DNA from: Actinomycetota bacterium
Lineage (GTDB): Bacteria; Actinomycetota; Acidimicrobiia; IMCC26256; PALSA-610
Direction: 5' to 3'
DNA: 6,059 nt
NCBI GenBank assembly: GCA_030839005.1
Contig: JAUZEM010000332.1
Location: 1 to 6,059 of the forward strand
Shown: piece by piece, positions 5,911 through 6,059 of the stretch
How positions within the stretch are numbered: the stretch's first letter is position 1
Layout: the number at the start of each line of letters is the position of its first letter
The notes under the pieces: model-generated
Database searches by the model: none
Told to the model about the DNA's origin: nothing
Seen by the model: the letters and a program-made list of their open reading frames with translations, nothing else
Made by a program: the position numbers and the translations under genes

Positions 5911-6059
5911 TCACAGCTTGTGGTGCATCACCAGTGCGCGAGCGGTGAAACCGGATCGCTCGAAGAAGTTCTTCGCGTCGCGGGCGCCGGGGAGTGCATA
6001 CGCGTCGATCCCCACGCAATGTGCTCCGGCGCAGAACTTGATGATCAGATCGGCTATCG
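5911..6059 (-). CDS. GNAT-family acetyltransferase, C-terminal part (cut by window edge)
   Basis: An open frame enters from the right edge and ends at TGA 5911-5913, giving 48 residues. It reads IADLIIKFCAGAHC, then VGIDAYALPG, then ARDAKNFFERSGFTARALVMHHKL. This matches the end of GNAT N-acetyltransferases: a helix, then the strand (VGIDAY), then the helix and turn K-N-F-F-E-R-S-G-F and a last beta strand. Family members move an acetyl group from acetyl-CoA to an amine; the acceptor here is unknown. The acetyl-CoA-binding loop would lie upstream, outside the window. It sits 73 nt ahead of the peptidase gene on the same strand. Because only the tail is present, the family call rests on one motif region. 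Confidence 0.65.
   Translation of the reverse strand, partial: IADLIIKFCAGAHCVGIDAYALPGARDAKNFFERSGFTARALVMHHKL

Overview
This is a high-GC chromosomal segment. It probably comes from an actinobacterium, perhaps an Acidimicrobiia-like lineage. That assignment is an inference from base composition, GTG starts, leaderless-type promoters and gene families, not from a marker gene. I see six genes: five complete and one cut by the right edge. I found no rRNA, tRNA, CRISPR array, insertion sequence or phage gene.

Left part (1-495): bases 1-96 hold no gene I can support. A small minus-strand gene (97-435) encodes a 112-residue protein with a Cys4 zinc-finger-like head and a charged helical tail. 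It is divergent from a plus-strand lipoprotein gene starting at 496. The 60-bp gap between them carries two back-to-back -10 elements, each exactly 7 nt from its start codon. Two perfect 13-bp palindromes sharing the core TCAC-N-GTGA flank this divergent promoter.

Middle (496-2956): a secreted lipoprotein with a right-handed beta-helix (pectin-lyase-like) fold is followed after 19 nt by a PAPS-dependent sulfotransferase. The sulfotransferase is visibly less GC-rich than its neighbours. The two may be cotranscribed and may act on cell-surface or extracellular glycan, but the substrate is unknown.

Right part (2957-6059), minus strand: a GNAT acetyltransferase tail (5911-6059, running off the edge) is followed by a PepF/M3-type oligoendopeptidase (5837 to 4038). 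An NAD(P)-dependent dehydrogenase of the 2,4-diaminopentanoate dehydrogenase-like family follows, its GTG start overlapping the peptidase stop by 4 nt. The peptidase has the same kind of leaderless promoter as the two left-hand genes. The pair may act in peptide or amino-acid catabolism. This operon converges on the sulfotransferase, with only 26 bp between stop codons.

Most of the window is ordinary. The points most worth a second look are the recurring 7-nt -10/start spacing, the paired palindromes at the divergent promoter, the uncharacterised Cys4 protein, the cysteine-rich beta-helix lipoprotein and the compositionally distinct sulfotransferase.
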